Source: Luidia sarsii (taxonomy: Eukaryota > Echinodermata > Asteroidea > Paxillosida > Luidiidae). Taken from it: a stretch of 64,000 nucleotides of DNA. Within the stretch, counting starts at the first letter, position 1. Each line of letters begins with the position of its first letter. Under the pieces are notes generated by a model. It was not told where the DNA came from. It did not search any database and saw only the letters and a program-made list of their open reading frames with translations. Position numbers and translations under genes: made by a program. Where the stretch lies: assembly GCA_949987565.1 (NCBI GenBank), contig OX465118.1, positions 3,500,538 through 3,564,537 on the forward strand. Reading direction: 5' to 3'. Of the stretch, positions 11,760-23,830 are shown in pieces.

Positions 11760-12330
11760 ATATAGAAGCCTGTTCTGCGACGTTGTGAATCTTGGCATCG
11801 AGTGATGCTCTCCAGCTCCTGGATGTTCGCTTTTATGTCTGCAGTTACATGTACCTCCCTGAATTTCACAAACTATGTGAATGACGAGGGGGTATAGGAA
11901 CCATGACCATGGATCTGCTCCCATAATTCGATCTTGTCCCGCTACTTGGTTCGAGATTAAACCAGGCTTGGTGTGGCTGCTCGTGCTGCACTGACTCTCT
12001 CCAGAAAATCAGTGAAATCTATCAGGCCCGCTGGATCTCTCGGCGATAGACTCAGCCATTGTCGCAGCTCACTGGTGAAGGCGGTGCTGATCACACTATT
12101 GTTGTCATACCTCTCGTTCAAGACATTTCTTGCTTCAGTGACAATAAGCATGACTGCTTCGGCTTGCCCTTACTGGTTAAGGTAGTTCAGTTTGGTGTCT
12201 GGATAAAGGGGTTGTCGTCTATCAAGGGATAGACCATGGAAAGACCTACTGCAGCGGGTCACCGCTGAACAGTGCATTGGCTATCTTTGGTAGCAGGCTG
12301 GACACAGCTACATTAGCGTTGATTTACACC
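11760..12330 (-). pseudogene. gag: BEL/Pao-type gag fragment (DUF1759-like)
   Basis: Minus-strand frames give, in order, LLPKIANALFSGDPLQ (about 12260-12310), an intact block EARNVLNERYDNN...FTSELRQWLSLSP...FTDFLERVSAARAATPSL (12140-11957), and in another frame SFT.FVKFREVHVTADI (about 11835-11885). These match the order of the DUF1759 part of BEL/Pao gag (LPK...F.GDPL; L..R......AF...L..W; F.DFL; P.F..FV.F). Stops and frame changes lie between the blocks. It is a decayed copy. Its strand is opposite to the LTR-like region just to the left. Confidence 0.55.
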
Positions 12331-14893
12331 ATGTGACTGTACTGGTGTCGGTCAATTATTGCGAGATGTACTTGGAAAACACCGTCATCCATTTCCATGC
12401 ACTCTTGTGATGAGACTCCGCAACACTTGCTGGTTCATGTCTGCCTGGCTCTGCTGATGCAAACAAGTAAGGTGACACTTGGTCCAGGGATGGGTCTACA
12501 TCTGGGGTCGGGTGAACATGAATGAGAGTGGTTCTCATCTTGTTGTGAGTGGAGAAACTTATGCTGACTCCGATGCCACAGAAGTATTGTCATCTGACAC
12601 CAAGTTCTATCACCTGCATGATTTTTCGTGATGTCGGCCAGTTGTTTCTCTAGCGGTATTAGTTGTTCCAGCTTTTGATCGCTCTATCTTCATTGCATCA
12701 ACTTTGATGATTAGATCTCCTGTAGTTCTTCTATAGGTTTTACTCTCTCACCAAACTCAGCGATGCCTCTTTCTTGGCTAGTTCTAGCCTTTTCTGCCTT
12801 GCACTAGTTGCATTTTTACATGTTTATCCATCGAACTGATGTATTTCCATGCCGTGACTGCGATGACGGTGAGTTGAGGAATTTCGCCCTGGCGAAGATT
12901 TAATTATCGAAGTAGATGCATGACTATAGCTACAAAAATCGCGAGCAGATTGTGATAAGTAATTATGGTCAATTGGTGGGTTGGTCCTTGAGGGTGACCC
13001 ATGCGGGAAGACATAGCCTATATACACACAGGCACATCACAACTGGTGTGATCTTCTAACTATACAGCCCCCGTCTCAGTAGCAACAGCCTGAAAAACCT
13101 CAAAGAAGTGAGCCTACAGATCATGCACAATGTACGTACCTGTACACTTAAATCATCTCGCTATAGGCCTATCAAGTAAACGCGCCTGCTCCCCATGAAA
13201 GACTGACGGGGGAAGGTAGACAGAGAATAGGAAGGGTCGTTTCATTTAACTTTTTTTTCTCATTCATAAAGATACAATCCGAAAAAATTGTATCATTTTT
13301 TTTTTAATAAGACCTACCAATTTGTAATAACAAATGTGTGTTATAACGAGGCACGTACGGTATTCCTTTGGAAGAGTGGAAGAAGGATGTCTTTGGTAAT
13401 AAGCGACTCGTATAATTTACGACAAATTTAGCGAAGTTACAACCGACGTTCAAAAGCATCGACATAAGCAGCTTACTTATGTAATCAGCAAAAAAAACCA
13501 GCCACAATAAAACTCATCACAACAAATATATTTGTGTATGTTGAATTGGAAATGAAGTCACTTAATTCTTAATGTGGATATTTTGGGAGTCATTTCAGCG
13601 CGAATACTTAGGCAAGTCACAAGTCGAGCGTCTCAGGCGGTCGTCACATTGTCGGCATACTATACCTGTCAACCAATCATAACCATTGCTACGGCTATCA
13701 TCATCCACGGACCAATATATACGTCCGTGTCATCATCGTGTCTTTTAAATAGGTCACATGATTGTGGCATGCAGCGCCGCCACTAGCCGACCGCAAACCG
13801 CATACCGCACACATAAAATTTACAGGGGAAATTGACGCAAATGCAGACTGCGAGTTACGGTGGTTTCCACAGGACCTTTGCGGTTCTGCATTTTGTTCCG
13901 CGACGTAAATCGCGTGTTAACTACCGCTGTCTTTGCTTATTACAGATTACATGCCGGGAAAATTCTTTCGTCGATAAATGAATCATGATCTTCTTTTTTG
14001 AGAGTCTTCGTGACTTTTCTCTTCATACGTGTTTATAGCATTTAAACTAAAGATCTTTGAATTTAGACGGGTCCGTCCAAGTTCACTCACATAGAAACAT
14101 TAACGAAAGCGTTTTGCAGTTGATGCTTACCTTGCCTTGTATTTACTATATACACACACATCATAATTATGGTGCATAATTTCATAGAAAATAAGTGAGC
14201 AACTAATTTTTGCTATTTCAGCTATACAATTAGTTCAGCTCTTGTTTTGCTAATGAGTATAAAATTATAAAAACTTTACCAACAGACAGGACTCAAGGAC
14301 AATATCAATAATGAGTCATGTTATTTTGTTTTGATTGTATCTAACGTTCGATTTACATAATAAACATTTCATTGTTCAACATAAATGTAATTTCTCTATA
14401 ATCAAAACAATAAGGATAAAACAATGTACTGGCGCATTTCGAAATGCTGAAAATCACGGGTACCTATTGATTTACATGTTATGGAATCTCCAAATCTCAA
14501 CGCAATCTGAATTTTGTCATCAGATTGAATTATTAAATGTCTCCTCATAATCACCGTACTACACCGGCATAGCGATCAAGCAATCTGTTCAGTATTAACT
14601 ACAGTACAATAATACGAAAAGCAGTTGTGTGGGTGCGTATACGCGCTGCCCGTGTGCATTCTTGTACCGTGCGTTCATCTTACCGCTAGCTCATGTACAT
14701 ACGCACAAGGGTCTGGCATGATCCTGTACGAGCAAGGACCCATTACCGGGACATTTTGTGTAGGTGTTAAGAAAATCTGAACGCCTACCAAAACTGGAAC
14801 CTGCACAAGAATAGGGCCCACTTGGCCGGACCCAACCGGCAAGGTCAAGTTGCAAAATCTGCTGAGATTGTTGAATCCGACAGTTACGAAAAT
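12331..14893. other. 5' flank of the phosphodiesterase gene, no other gene recognised
   Basis: No protein or repeat family is recognised between the BEL remnant and the PDE start codon. The part near 14620-14820 is richer in CpG than the AT-rich DNA before it and could include the promoter or a 5' UTR, but no TATA box is placed convincingly. An in-frame TAA at 14768 lies 126 bp before the chosen start codon. Confidence 0.4.
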
Positions 14894-15622
14894 ATGGGGC
14901 CGCTGCCGGGAAACGGTGATCAGATCCCCGACAACAACGACGATCGCAGCAACGAGTTTGATTGTATGGAAAAATGGCTGGACTCTCATCCAGAATTTTC
15001 GCACGATTATTTTGCTCGGAAAGCCACCCGTAGTATGATTGACGGATGGTACATTGCAAGGGCCGTGTCTCAGACTGCCAAACCCCCGGTAGCGGAGTCT
15101 CCACATTCGCCAAGTAGCTCATCTGGAAGTAACACTCCTGTGCGAAAGGTTTCTGCGTCTGAGTTCGAGGTGCAGGGCTCCGGTGGATCTCTGGGAAGGA
15201 TGATCTCTACTGTGGATGGCTCTCCAAGCTTCCTTGGAACAAGTCATCTGCATCTTCAGAGCAATTCAAGGTCATCGCCAACGAGATCAAGGAAGTCAAT
15301 CAGTGAGCTTAAACAACTGGACGATCGAGCTGTGCTTATGGAATTAGTTAAAGACATTGCCAATGATCTTGGATTGAATTCGTTGTGTCACAAAATACTT
15401 CAGAATGTGTTGATATTGACTAAGGCAGATCGGGGGTCACTCTTCCTGGTCTATGGTAAAGAAACAGGTCAGCGCTATCTCGGCTCAAAGCTTTTCGATG
15501 TAACTAGTGAATCTACTGTAGAATTGGCAGGGAAGGAAGAAGTGCGTATCAGCTGGGGAAAGGGAATCGTTGGATATGTTGCCGAGACAGGAGAACCCGT
15601 TAATATTGCCAATGCATACGAG
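14894..15622 (+). CDS. PDE5A: cGMP-specific phosphodiesterase (PDE5/11-type), exon 1: N-terminus and first part of GAF-A
   Basis: PDE5 and PDE11 hydrolyse cGMP (PDE11 also cAMP) in the cytosol; GAF-A binds cGMP and activates the enzyme. The 243 residues encoded here contain the N-terminal helix motif EKWLDSHPEF..DYFARKATR (about residues 26-46), a PDE5-type kinase site TPVRKVSASEF with the likely target serine at residue 87 (15152-15154), and from residue 148 the start of GAF-A (LMELVKDIANDLGLNSLCHKI, split here: LMELVKDIAND then LGLNSLCHKI; ADRGSLFLV; LFDVTSESTVE; GKGIVGYVAETGEPVNI). Start: the frame is open from a TAA at 14768, but the first ATG is 14894 (AATATGG, good context); a 5' exon spliced in cannot be excluded. 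End: GAG|GTACGT, phase 0. The next exon is at 37308. Confidence 0.88.
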
Positions 15623-15639
15623 GTACGTACAGTACACAT

Positions 15640-16090
15640 TTATGTCCACATTGATGATTGAATTGTTAGTACACCTGTAGGCTGTGCTACTACTACAGTA
15701 CTACTGTACTAGCACTACAGTACAGTACTAGTACTTAGTAGTACTACTACTGTACTAGTTTTTTACACTAAGTATAGACCTATACTACTACTACTACTAG
15801 TACTACTATTAAGTACAGTACTACTACTACTACTAGTAGTACTAATACTATACTAATAGTAATACTACATGTTGTACATTGTACACTACCTGTACATTGC
15901 ATGTACCATAACCATGATTGTACTTTGTTAAATTGTACACAGTTATAAACCAGGGGCTTTGTGACTGTGAGTAGGATACCGTTATTGATATTATTATTAA
16001 TTATTAACTGGCCTAGAATGACAGTAGCTTAGTACTACTACTACTAGTACTACTACTACTAGAGTACTAGTTACTCATTTCAGAATCTGA
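15640..16090. repeat. TAC/ACT trinucleotide-rich low-complexity DNA
   Basis: Imperfect (TAC)n, (ACT)n and TACTAGTAC palindromes at 15690-15870 and 16030-16070. They begin 60 bp behind the splice donor of PDE exon 1. Confidence 0.8.
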
Positions 16091-16739
16091 GAATAGTAAA
16101 GAATGGTCACAAATTGATTTTTTTTCCATTCTAAATGATATTGATTATGTTGCTAAGTTGTGCATTGACCTTTGTTAGTAATACATGTACATGTATAGGA
16201 TCTAACAATACATCATTAAGTTAAGTCGGTGATTACAGGTGACTTGTGTGTATACAGGAAAAGCAGGTTCTTTCATAATTGTTACAGCCACTGTTAGTGT
16301 AACAGTGTTAGTTTGTGTGATTTGTTATAAGACTGCATCACTGACACAGGCAGGATTTTGATATTTGATTTGGTCAAAGATAACACAGTCAAATATCACT
16401 TACTTTAGACTAGTTTACAGTACTTTACTCTTTAGTAGATCTATGTACATATTGTACATCATTTTTGATCGTAGGAACATTTTTAGACATCACAATGTGA
16501 CAGTGAGTTTTTTCATTTGATTAGAATAATAAATTAAAAATCCATTGTTACCGATACCTGAACAGGGATCTTAATTGACGTTTTCTTTGTGAAATGGATG
16601 TTGTTGCCTCTGATGAATGATCTCTTATTAAGACTCTTAAGGGATCCTTTTTCCCCATCTTTGCTTTATCTGCATATATCTGAAATTAGGAATTTGATGC
16701 ATGCCACAAGCATGTTTAGAGTTCGCATACTATATGTAT
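16091..16739. other. Intronic stretch without recognised feature
   Basis: AT-rich, single TACATG runs (16183-16197). No coding sequence seen. Confidence 0.45.
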
Positions 16740-17770
16740 CGTGGGAACCCCCGTTTTCGACGGTACATGTTTTCGGCGCTTAGCCTTTTAACTCACATCG
16801 CACTATGAAAACAACTCCGTATAACGATCTCAGACTACGTATCTTACAGTTTGTTTCCTGCTCTTGTCCGTCACCAAAAATGTGGAAAGTTAAGGCTTTT
16901 CCAGTAGGCCAAACTTTTGTGATTCAAAAAGTTGCTCTTTTGGGGTCTATTTTCCTAGGTACAAAATTGGCAGTTGCTTCGAAGCTCCAGTTTTCTTTAT
17001 TGTTGGTCCTAAAAAAAATCTGAGTGTACCATAACCAACCCCAACATCCGTAGAAAAAATATATATCACGCAACTTGAGGCAGTCCGTTCTGGGTAAAAA
17101 CTATGGAGGCTCCTATAGACCGTCTCGCTTATATAATTTTGTTAATATTTGTTTATTATTATTTAAAGACAAAAGGTAAATGGCCCAATAGGCTTTTTTT
17201 TTAAATGAAAAAAATAAAAGGGCAGCTAGAGAAAGTACCAAGAAGGAGGAAATGTGTCTCTGGAGTGACATTGGGAAAGGTCATAACTGAAGAAGCAGTG
17301 AGAAAGAGGATTGTGGAGTTTTTTTTAACGTCACAAAAGAAAACATCAACCAGACCAATACGTTTTAAGCATACATTATGAATGATTTGAGGAAAGTGTT
17401 AGAAGCAGTGTCGAAAAAAAAAAAAAAAAGAGGAACACACAAAATCATACAGGGAAGAATTTTACAGTGCCACACAGCATTTTGAGTTATTTTAAGAATT
17501 TATTTTGCGTTTGGCTGCACTGGGACACCTTACTAAACACCACTGACGAAAATAGGTGAAGATGCTTACTGCGCGGTGCGCCGCGGACGTCAACAAAACC
17601 GGGTAATCTTACGGAAGTGACAGGCTTGATCAACCTTCTCTATGATTATTCTAATAGTCTGTGGTGTGGAGAAAGTGACTGGGACCTCTTTTAGTGTGAT
17701 ACTTTCGTCCACATTGTTCAGTTTGAAGAAAAGTCCTTATATCGTCGAAAACCGGTTATTGGAGGATACA
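16740..17770 (+). mobile_element. 1.03-kb repeat family, copy 1
   Basis: One of three near-identical copies (others 19901-20934 on the minus strand and 53179-54197). Limits are defined by the shared ends CGTGGGAACCCCCG and ATTGGAGGATACA. Near the ends AACCCCCGTTTTCGACG and CGTCGAAAACCGGTTAT are imperfect inverted repeats, as in a DNA transposon without coding capacity. A short frame around 17220-17370 (VSGVTLGKVITEEAVRKRI) is shared by all copies but I do not recognise it. No target duplication is visible. Confidence 0.7.
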
Positions 17771-18360
17771 GGTCTACATGTACATGTACATGTACATTGT
17801 ATTAAAACCCTTACCCCCTAGGCTCTTTCACTAGGAAGCATACCTAACCCAACAAAATACAACATTTGGGCAGAAATTAGGAACCCATTGGTACCTAACC
17901 TCACAGAATCAAACAGTCTGCACGTGTCGAATTTTGTTACATATGTGTACATGTAGGTTGGGCACAGATGTGTTGCATGACTAAGGAGGTTTGTCCCCAA
18001 CCCAACAAAATGCCACAATGTGTCTGCTGGCATGTTCTGGTCAGGTGTGGAGTGTGTAGCAGTACACTACCATACATGTGTGTGTACACTGCTTCCATGG
18101 GTGAGTTTACTTTACCCACGAGCTCTTGGTCATTTTCTGGTCAGGTGTTGGAGTGTGTGGGAGTGTACTGACACTGCTTTCGTGGGTGAGTTTACCCATG
18201 AGCTCGTGGTCATTTTCTGGTCAGGTGTTGGAGTGCGTGTCAGTGTACTGACCATTGGTGCCTAACCCAACAAACTCCAACAGTGTCTCCCTTGGCCATT
18301 GGTGCCTAATCCAACAAACTCCAACAAAATTCAGCAGCAGTATGCTATCCTTGGGGACGT
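17771..18360. repeat. TACATG microsatellite and local tandem duplications
   Basis: 17774-17806 is (TACATG)n. From 18085 to 18260 a unit of about 75 bp containing GAGTTTACCCATGAGCTC and CATTTTCTGGTCAGGTGTTG (20 bases) occurs twice with variants. The phrase CCTAACCCAACAAA recurs at 17845, 17995, 18262 and 18306 in both orientations. Confidence 0.6.
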
Positions 18361-18659
18361 CAGTGTTATAGCTAGGGTATTTTTAGTGGTGGTTCAAATT
18401 TCACCAACAAGAAGTCGCTCTCGTGAACGAACCCTCGCGATTAGCGACTGCGGTCAAAATGATAGCAACAAAACTTGTATTACGTGTACTGTTATTGTTA
18501 AATTTAATTAATTAATCACATTAAATTGATTAATTAATTAATCAAATTAACTTTACTGCAAGTTTTGTTGTTAGTCGTGTACAGTGTTTAAATAATTAAT
18601 AAACAAGTAAACAGAACAACAAAACTTGAAGAATAATGTACATGTTTGAATTGACTGTG

Positions 18660-19560
18660 TGTGCACTCGGAACATGTGCAATGATTAGTAGACTTCCGCC
18701 AGCCCTTACAGTTGTTTTCTAACAGATAAACTAATGTTTATTACAGTTATACTAGCGATGTTTCAATTATCGCGGTCAACCAAAGTGTATTTTTTTTTAG
18801 AATTGTAGAAAATTTGAGAAGGATTTTTCATTCATTTCTTGAGATATCGGAAGTTGGAAATTTCAAAATCGCTCCGTGCGGCCGCGGTAGATCGAGCCAA
18901 AATGACGGAGAAAAAGAGTCAAACTAGCGTTTTTCGACCGCCGTCCAAATTTGTCAATTTTACCCTCAAATTGAAGCCTGTATTCTCTGCTTTTTATTCA
19001 TACATTTTGTACCACTATCAAAATTAATAACGAAAGGAATAATATTAAACTACGCGGAAACAACATTCGGAGACAAACGAGGAAAGTAGCGTATTTTAGT
19101 TATGACCGATTTCCATTCGCAACGTTACCGAGGTTGGCAAGTCGAGGTGTGGTTTCCGCCTCTAGCTAAAGCCATAGCGACACTACAGGAGCAGTAGGGC
19201 CGAAACCAGCCTACGCGCGGCACATGTGACATGACACAACACGTCTTTGCACACACTGTATACTGCACAGTGCACGTGCACAGCGGCCACATGGCTGCAT
19301 ACGAGTTACGACTACGATCACGCTGCGCTACTCAAGCCTGATCGGAATTTCCAGTACAAGTATTAGCGAGACGGTTACGCTACAAAAAAGTACAATTTAT
19401 TTTGCTACCGAAACCAAAAATAGATTGGGATAATAATGGGGTGAACATAGTGCCGGTCGGAAGCATTGTTTTTCACCACGAGTGGTGGACGGAAATTACC
19501 CGTGGTGGTCGGCCCCGTCCACCGCCGACCAGCGTAGCTATAACACTGCTTGGGGTACAT
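18660..19560 (+). mobile_element. Harbinger-like MITE family, internally similar partial copy
   Basis: Parallels 40890-41690 of the complete element at 40746-41976 (shared GCAATGATTAGTAGACTTC, TTGAGATATCGGAAGTT, ACGCGGAAACAACATTCGG). Neither terminal AGCCC inverted repeat is present, so it is truncated at both ends. The preceding 18490-18545 is an AT-only palindrome (TTAATTAATTAATC). Confidence 0.65.
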
Positions 19561-19900
19561 GTACCTACCGGTAATCGAAAAAAATTCCAACAAAACCTGG
19601 TGTTGGATTTTGTGAGGTTGTGGAACGTTTGGGTTAAGAGCAATTTGCACAAACCTTTGAGTATTCACACTGCACAGTACAGGTACATTACAGATTCAGA
19701 ACTCTCCCTGAATGTGTTTTGTTGGTTGGCAGTTTGGAGACTTTGGACACCTAAGGCTGGATGTTATGTATTTGGACTAATGGATCTTTGGAGGATTCAG
19801 GTGCACTATTGACTATTTATTTCCAAATCATGGCATCTTTCTGTACGATGTACGAGCACTCTGTATCTCCATAGTTGCAGCAAATACGATGTGCACTACA
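19561..19900. other. Intronic stretch without recognised feature
   Basis: Small open frames only. It separates the Harbinger-like fragment from copy 2 of the 1.03-kb repeat. Confidence 0.4.
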
Positions 19901-20934
19901 TGTATCCTCCAGTTACCGGTTTTCGACGATATAAGGACTTTTCTTCAAGCTGACCAATGTAGACGGCAGTATCACACTAAAAGAGCTCTCAGTCACTTTG
20001 TCCACATCGCAGACTATTAGAATAACCATAGAGAAGGTTGATCAAGCCTGTCACTTCCGTAAGATTACCCGGTTTTGTTGATGTCCACGGCGCACCGCGC
20101 AGTAAGCATCGTCACCTATTTTCGATGGTGCTGTTTAGTAAGGTGTCCCAGTGCAGCCAAACGCAAAACAAATTCTTAAAATAACTCAAAATGCTGTGTG
20201 GCATTGTAAAATTCTTCCCTGTATGTTTTTTTTGGTTCATCTTTTTTTTCTTTTTCCGACACTGCTTCTAACACTTTCCTCAAATCTTTCATAATTTATG
20301 CTTAAAACGTATTGGTCTGGTTGATGTCTTCTTTTGTGACGTTTAAAAAAACTCCACAATCCTCTTTCTCACTGCTTCTTCAGTTATGACCTTTCCCAAT
20401 GTCACTCCAGAGACACATTTCCTCCTTCTTGGTACTTTCTCTAGCTGCCCTTTTATTTCTTTCATTTTTTATAAAAGCCTATTGGGCCATGTTACTTTTT
20501 GTCTTTAAATAATAATAAAAAAATAAATACAAAAAAATTATATCAGCGAGACGCCCTATAGGAACCTCGTAGTTTTTACCCAGAACGGACTGCCTCAAGT
20601 TGCGTGATATATGTTTTTTCTACGTATGTTGTGGTTTTTTATGGTACACTCAGATTTTTTTTAGGACCAACAATAAAGAAAACTGGAGCTTCGAAGCAAC
20701 TGCCAATTTTGTACCTAGGAAAATAGACCCCAAAAGAGCAAGTTTTTGAATCACACGAGTTTGGCCTACTGAAACAGCCTTAGCTTTCCACATTTTCGGT
20801 GACGGACAAAGAGCAGGAAACAAACCGGAAGATACGAAGTCTGAGATCGTTATACGGAGTTGTTTTCATCGTGCGATGTGAGTTAGAAGGCCAAGCGTCG
20901 AAAACATGTACCGTCGAAAACGGGGGTTCCCACG
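19901..20934 (-). mobile_element. 1.03-kb repeat family, copy 2 (inverted)
   Basis: Reverse complement of copy 1 at 16740-17770 over its full length, with indels in the poly-T runs and scattered substitutions. Ends TGTATCCTCCA at 19901 and GGGGGTTCCCACG at 20934. With copy 1 it forms a 1-kb inverted pair separated by 2.1 kb. Confidence 0.7.
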
Positions 20935-21972
20935 ATTCATAATGCACAATTACACATTATACATATCATTGCACTCTCTTGTTTAGAGTGCATACATTTC
21001 TTGTAACTAACAAAACAAACACAATATTACATTTTTTCAAATTTATTGATCAATCATATCTATGCCTAGGATATAAAAATCACGTAAATGGTGCTATTTA
21101 TTTATATTTATTTAAGTTTAAAATGTGTCCAAAATTTAACACAACTTAAGACCAATGCACTAGCACTGATTTGAGCATTGTAAATTTCCAAAAACTTTCC
21201 ATTTATTATGATCTTATTCTGCGAATCTGCGTTGTTAATTTTCTCTTCAGGTGTTTTTTTTTTTTTTTTAAACTTCAGCTACATAACAGTAGTTGTACAT
21301 ATTGTATGTGCCATAACAGATTATGTTGCTTATTGATGGAATTGATTAATTATACATGTATCTGTACATGTACTAATATTGTAGGCTTGATAGTGGAGTT
21401 GATAATCACTCAACGGGATCAGATTTCAAATTAATTGAAACCTTTCACTGATAGGGCCTACCTTTTGGAAATCATTAGTATAATTATAAAAAAAAAATAA
21501 TTAATTTTTGATGAATTTAAATAGTAGTTTTATTTTATTCCATATTGGTGTTTTTACAAGTTAGTACCACTGGTGGTAAACATGTATAGTACGTACATGT
21601 GTACAATGTACATGTAGGTCTACATGTACATGTTATTGTACATGTACATGTGTACATGTATTATAACCTTATTATGCAGTTCTATGCAATTCTAGATACT
21701 GAGATACCGGGTATACATGTTATAATTCATTGACTTGTAAAAAAAAAATAAAAAAAAAAATTCACAAGTACACAAACCATAAGTCCCCCCCCCCAAAAAA
21801 AAGTTCTTCCGATAACATGGCAGTTAGGGTAGGGTAGTGGGATTTTTTTTATTTTTTTTGGGGGGGGGCATTTTTTTGGTGTACGAAACTACACGTACAT
21901 ATACAATCATAATTATGGAGGCATCTGCTGATCTGCATCTTCATGTAGTCAAGTTGTAAGGGTATTTAAAGA
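20935..21972. other. AT-rich intronic DNA with microsatellites
   Basis: Contains (TACATG)n at 21595-21660, A-runs and a C7/A8 tract at 21785-21800 mirrored by T/G runs at 21843-21880. No gene seen. Confidence 0.5.
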
Positions 21973-22535
21973 AGAATGAAACCCAGAGAAAAAATGTTGG
22001 CTTATCTGATTGGGTGTTAAAAACAACCTACAATTACCTGTATGTGCTACTCACCTACGAGTTTCATACAGGGAAAAATCATGGAATTCGGTGGTCGAAT
22101 TCGCGTTCCTGCAAACTGCCATCTTTTCGAATGGCCCGCCAGTCACTGCGGGGGGTATGACGTAATGACGGACAACTCCCGCATGGGCCCGGACGGATGT
22201 ACCCCTTCTACATGTACCATACCGCGTGCAGTAAATACACTCGCGAGCTGAACGATGGTGTACTGCCAGGCTTTTAGATGTCAAAATACCAGCGGGAAAA
22301 AGCTGAGGAAATCTTTCCATGGATGCAGTTCTCAACAAGGACAAGAGACCCGAGTTGTTTAGGAAGTGGGCTGCGGCCATCAAAGTTGAGAAATTTCTCA
22401 AAGTCGGCTACAAATACAGTCAAAATTACGTGATTTGTAGCGATCACTTCACCGAGGAGGATTAATTGGGAGGAGGACTTGCTGGCCAAACTCACTGGCT
22501 CGAAGCCAATAAAAATACTAAAGGAACATGCTGTA
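21973..22535 (+). pseudogene. THAP-domain fragment of a Kolobok-like element, copy A
   Basis: The conserved 5' flank (AATGAAACCCAGAG..AATGTTGGCTTATCTGAT in parts, 21976 onward) precedes an ATG at 22255. The protein reads MVYCQAFRCQN, then after a frame change NKDKRPELFRKWAAAI and VICSDHFTEED, then after another DLLAKLTGSKPIKILK. The C..C, W and C-x2-H-F pattern is that of a THAP DNA-binding domain. Frame changes near 22310 and a stop after FTEED (22463) kill this copy. A TTTAAA just before the conserved block fits TTAA target use by Kolobok transposons, whose transposases can carry a THAP domain. The superfamily is inferred. Confidence 0.6.
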
Positions 22536-22869
22536 CTACATGTAATGTATGTATGGTACCATGGAGGAAGAAGGGGGGATATATACATGTACATACATGT
22601 ACTACCGTTCCTTATTTTTATTTGTGCTACAATTTGCACGCTATCGGTGACGCGACTCCAGTCGCCATCAATGTTTAAATTATTCCCTGGTCGCTGACCG
22701 CAAAGAGCTGTCCCAGCACTAGTATTGTGTGCATGCATACCATGCGCTGCAGGCTATGTGTGCAGTGAGGTTTTAGGGAAATGCATGACCCCTTACCCCC
22801 AATAAGCTACACACAGCTTCGCTAACACGTGTAAAGGTGTTTGTAGATCAAGACTATACGCAATCACCA
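22536..22869. other. Spacer between inverted THAP fragments
   Basis: Contains a TACATG run (22583-22600) and nothing else recognised. Confidence 0.4.
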
Positions 22870-23325
22870 CGCTACAAATCACGTCATTTCAACTGTATTT
22901 GTAGCCGACTTTGAGACATTTCTCAACTTTGATGGCCACAGCCCACTTCCTAAACAACTCAGGTCTCTTGTCCTTGTTAGGAACTACATGTACATGGAAA
23001 GCTTTCCCCAGCTTTTTCCCGCTGACATTTTGACATGCAAAAGCCTGGCAGTACACCACCGTTCAGCTCGCGAGTGTATACAAACTGCACGCAGTATTAT
23101 AGTAAGGGGTACATCCGTCCGGGCCCATGCGGGAGTTTCCCGTTATACCCCCCGCAGTGACTGGCGGGCCATTCGAAAAGATGTCAGTTTGCAAGAATGC
23201 GAATTCGACCACCGAATTCCATGATTTTTCCCTCTTTATGAAACTCGTAGGTGAGTAGCACATCTATAATTGTAGGTTGTTTTTAAAGTCCAATTAGATA
23301 AGCCAACATTTTTCTCATTTTTTTT
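22870..23325 (-). pseudogene. THAP-domain fragment, copy B (inverted)
   Basis: Reverse complement of the body of copy A: the minus strand carries the coding part from about 23060 to 22880 and the 5' flank up to 23325. The extreme 5' AACCC end is lost. With copy A it makes a 0.45-kb inverted repeat around a 0.33-kb spacer. Confidence 0.6.
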
Positions 23326-23830
23326 AATGTGAAGTCTCCACGGCAAAGCCAGACTTCACATTCATGGCAGAATACATGTAGTACATGTAGTTCAAGTACA
23401 TTTTGTTTACGATAAACATTTTGGACGAGACTTATGGCGCAGCTGCGCCATAATATCGACTTCACGAAACTCGTCTTTGATTTCACTTAAATTTTGTGAA
23501 ACAATTTGAACGAGGCTCACCTCGGTCATATCAACACACGCTTTGAAGTATTTGCTGCATGTATTGTAACCTTCGTAGACAATACACACGCCACAGACAT
23601 TTTATTGGAGGCAGCCATTTTGCATTTCTTACGTTGCTGGGCAATTGTTCACAATTTAGAGCATTTCTCACGATTGGAAGCCTAAACTAGTGACACAAGC
23701 ACTCTGAAGGAAAATCCTCTGAGTTATTTGTGTGACTACAGCCTTGAGGAGGTGCAACTTGGACAAGCTGTGAAGTGGTAAAAATCCAAAGCGGTCACAC
23801 GTCGACGTAGTAATAAATACACAATGTTGC
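23326..23830. other. Intronic stretch without recognised feature
   Basis: No gene recognised. Short palindromic motif GGCGCAGCTGCGCC at 23435-23449. Confidence 0.4.

Noticed and set aside
14822..14893. Extension of the PDE protein to 14822
   Set aside because: That start codon is TTG; nuclear genes normally use ATG, and 14894 is the first in-frame ATG after the stop at 14768.
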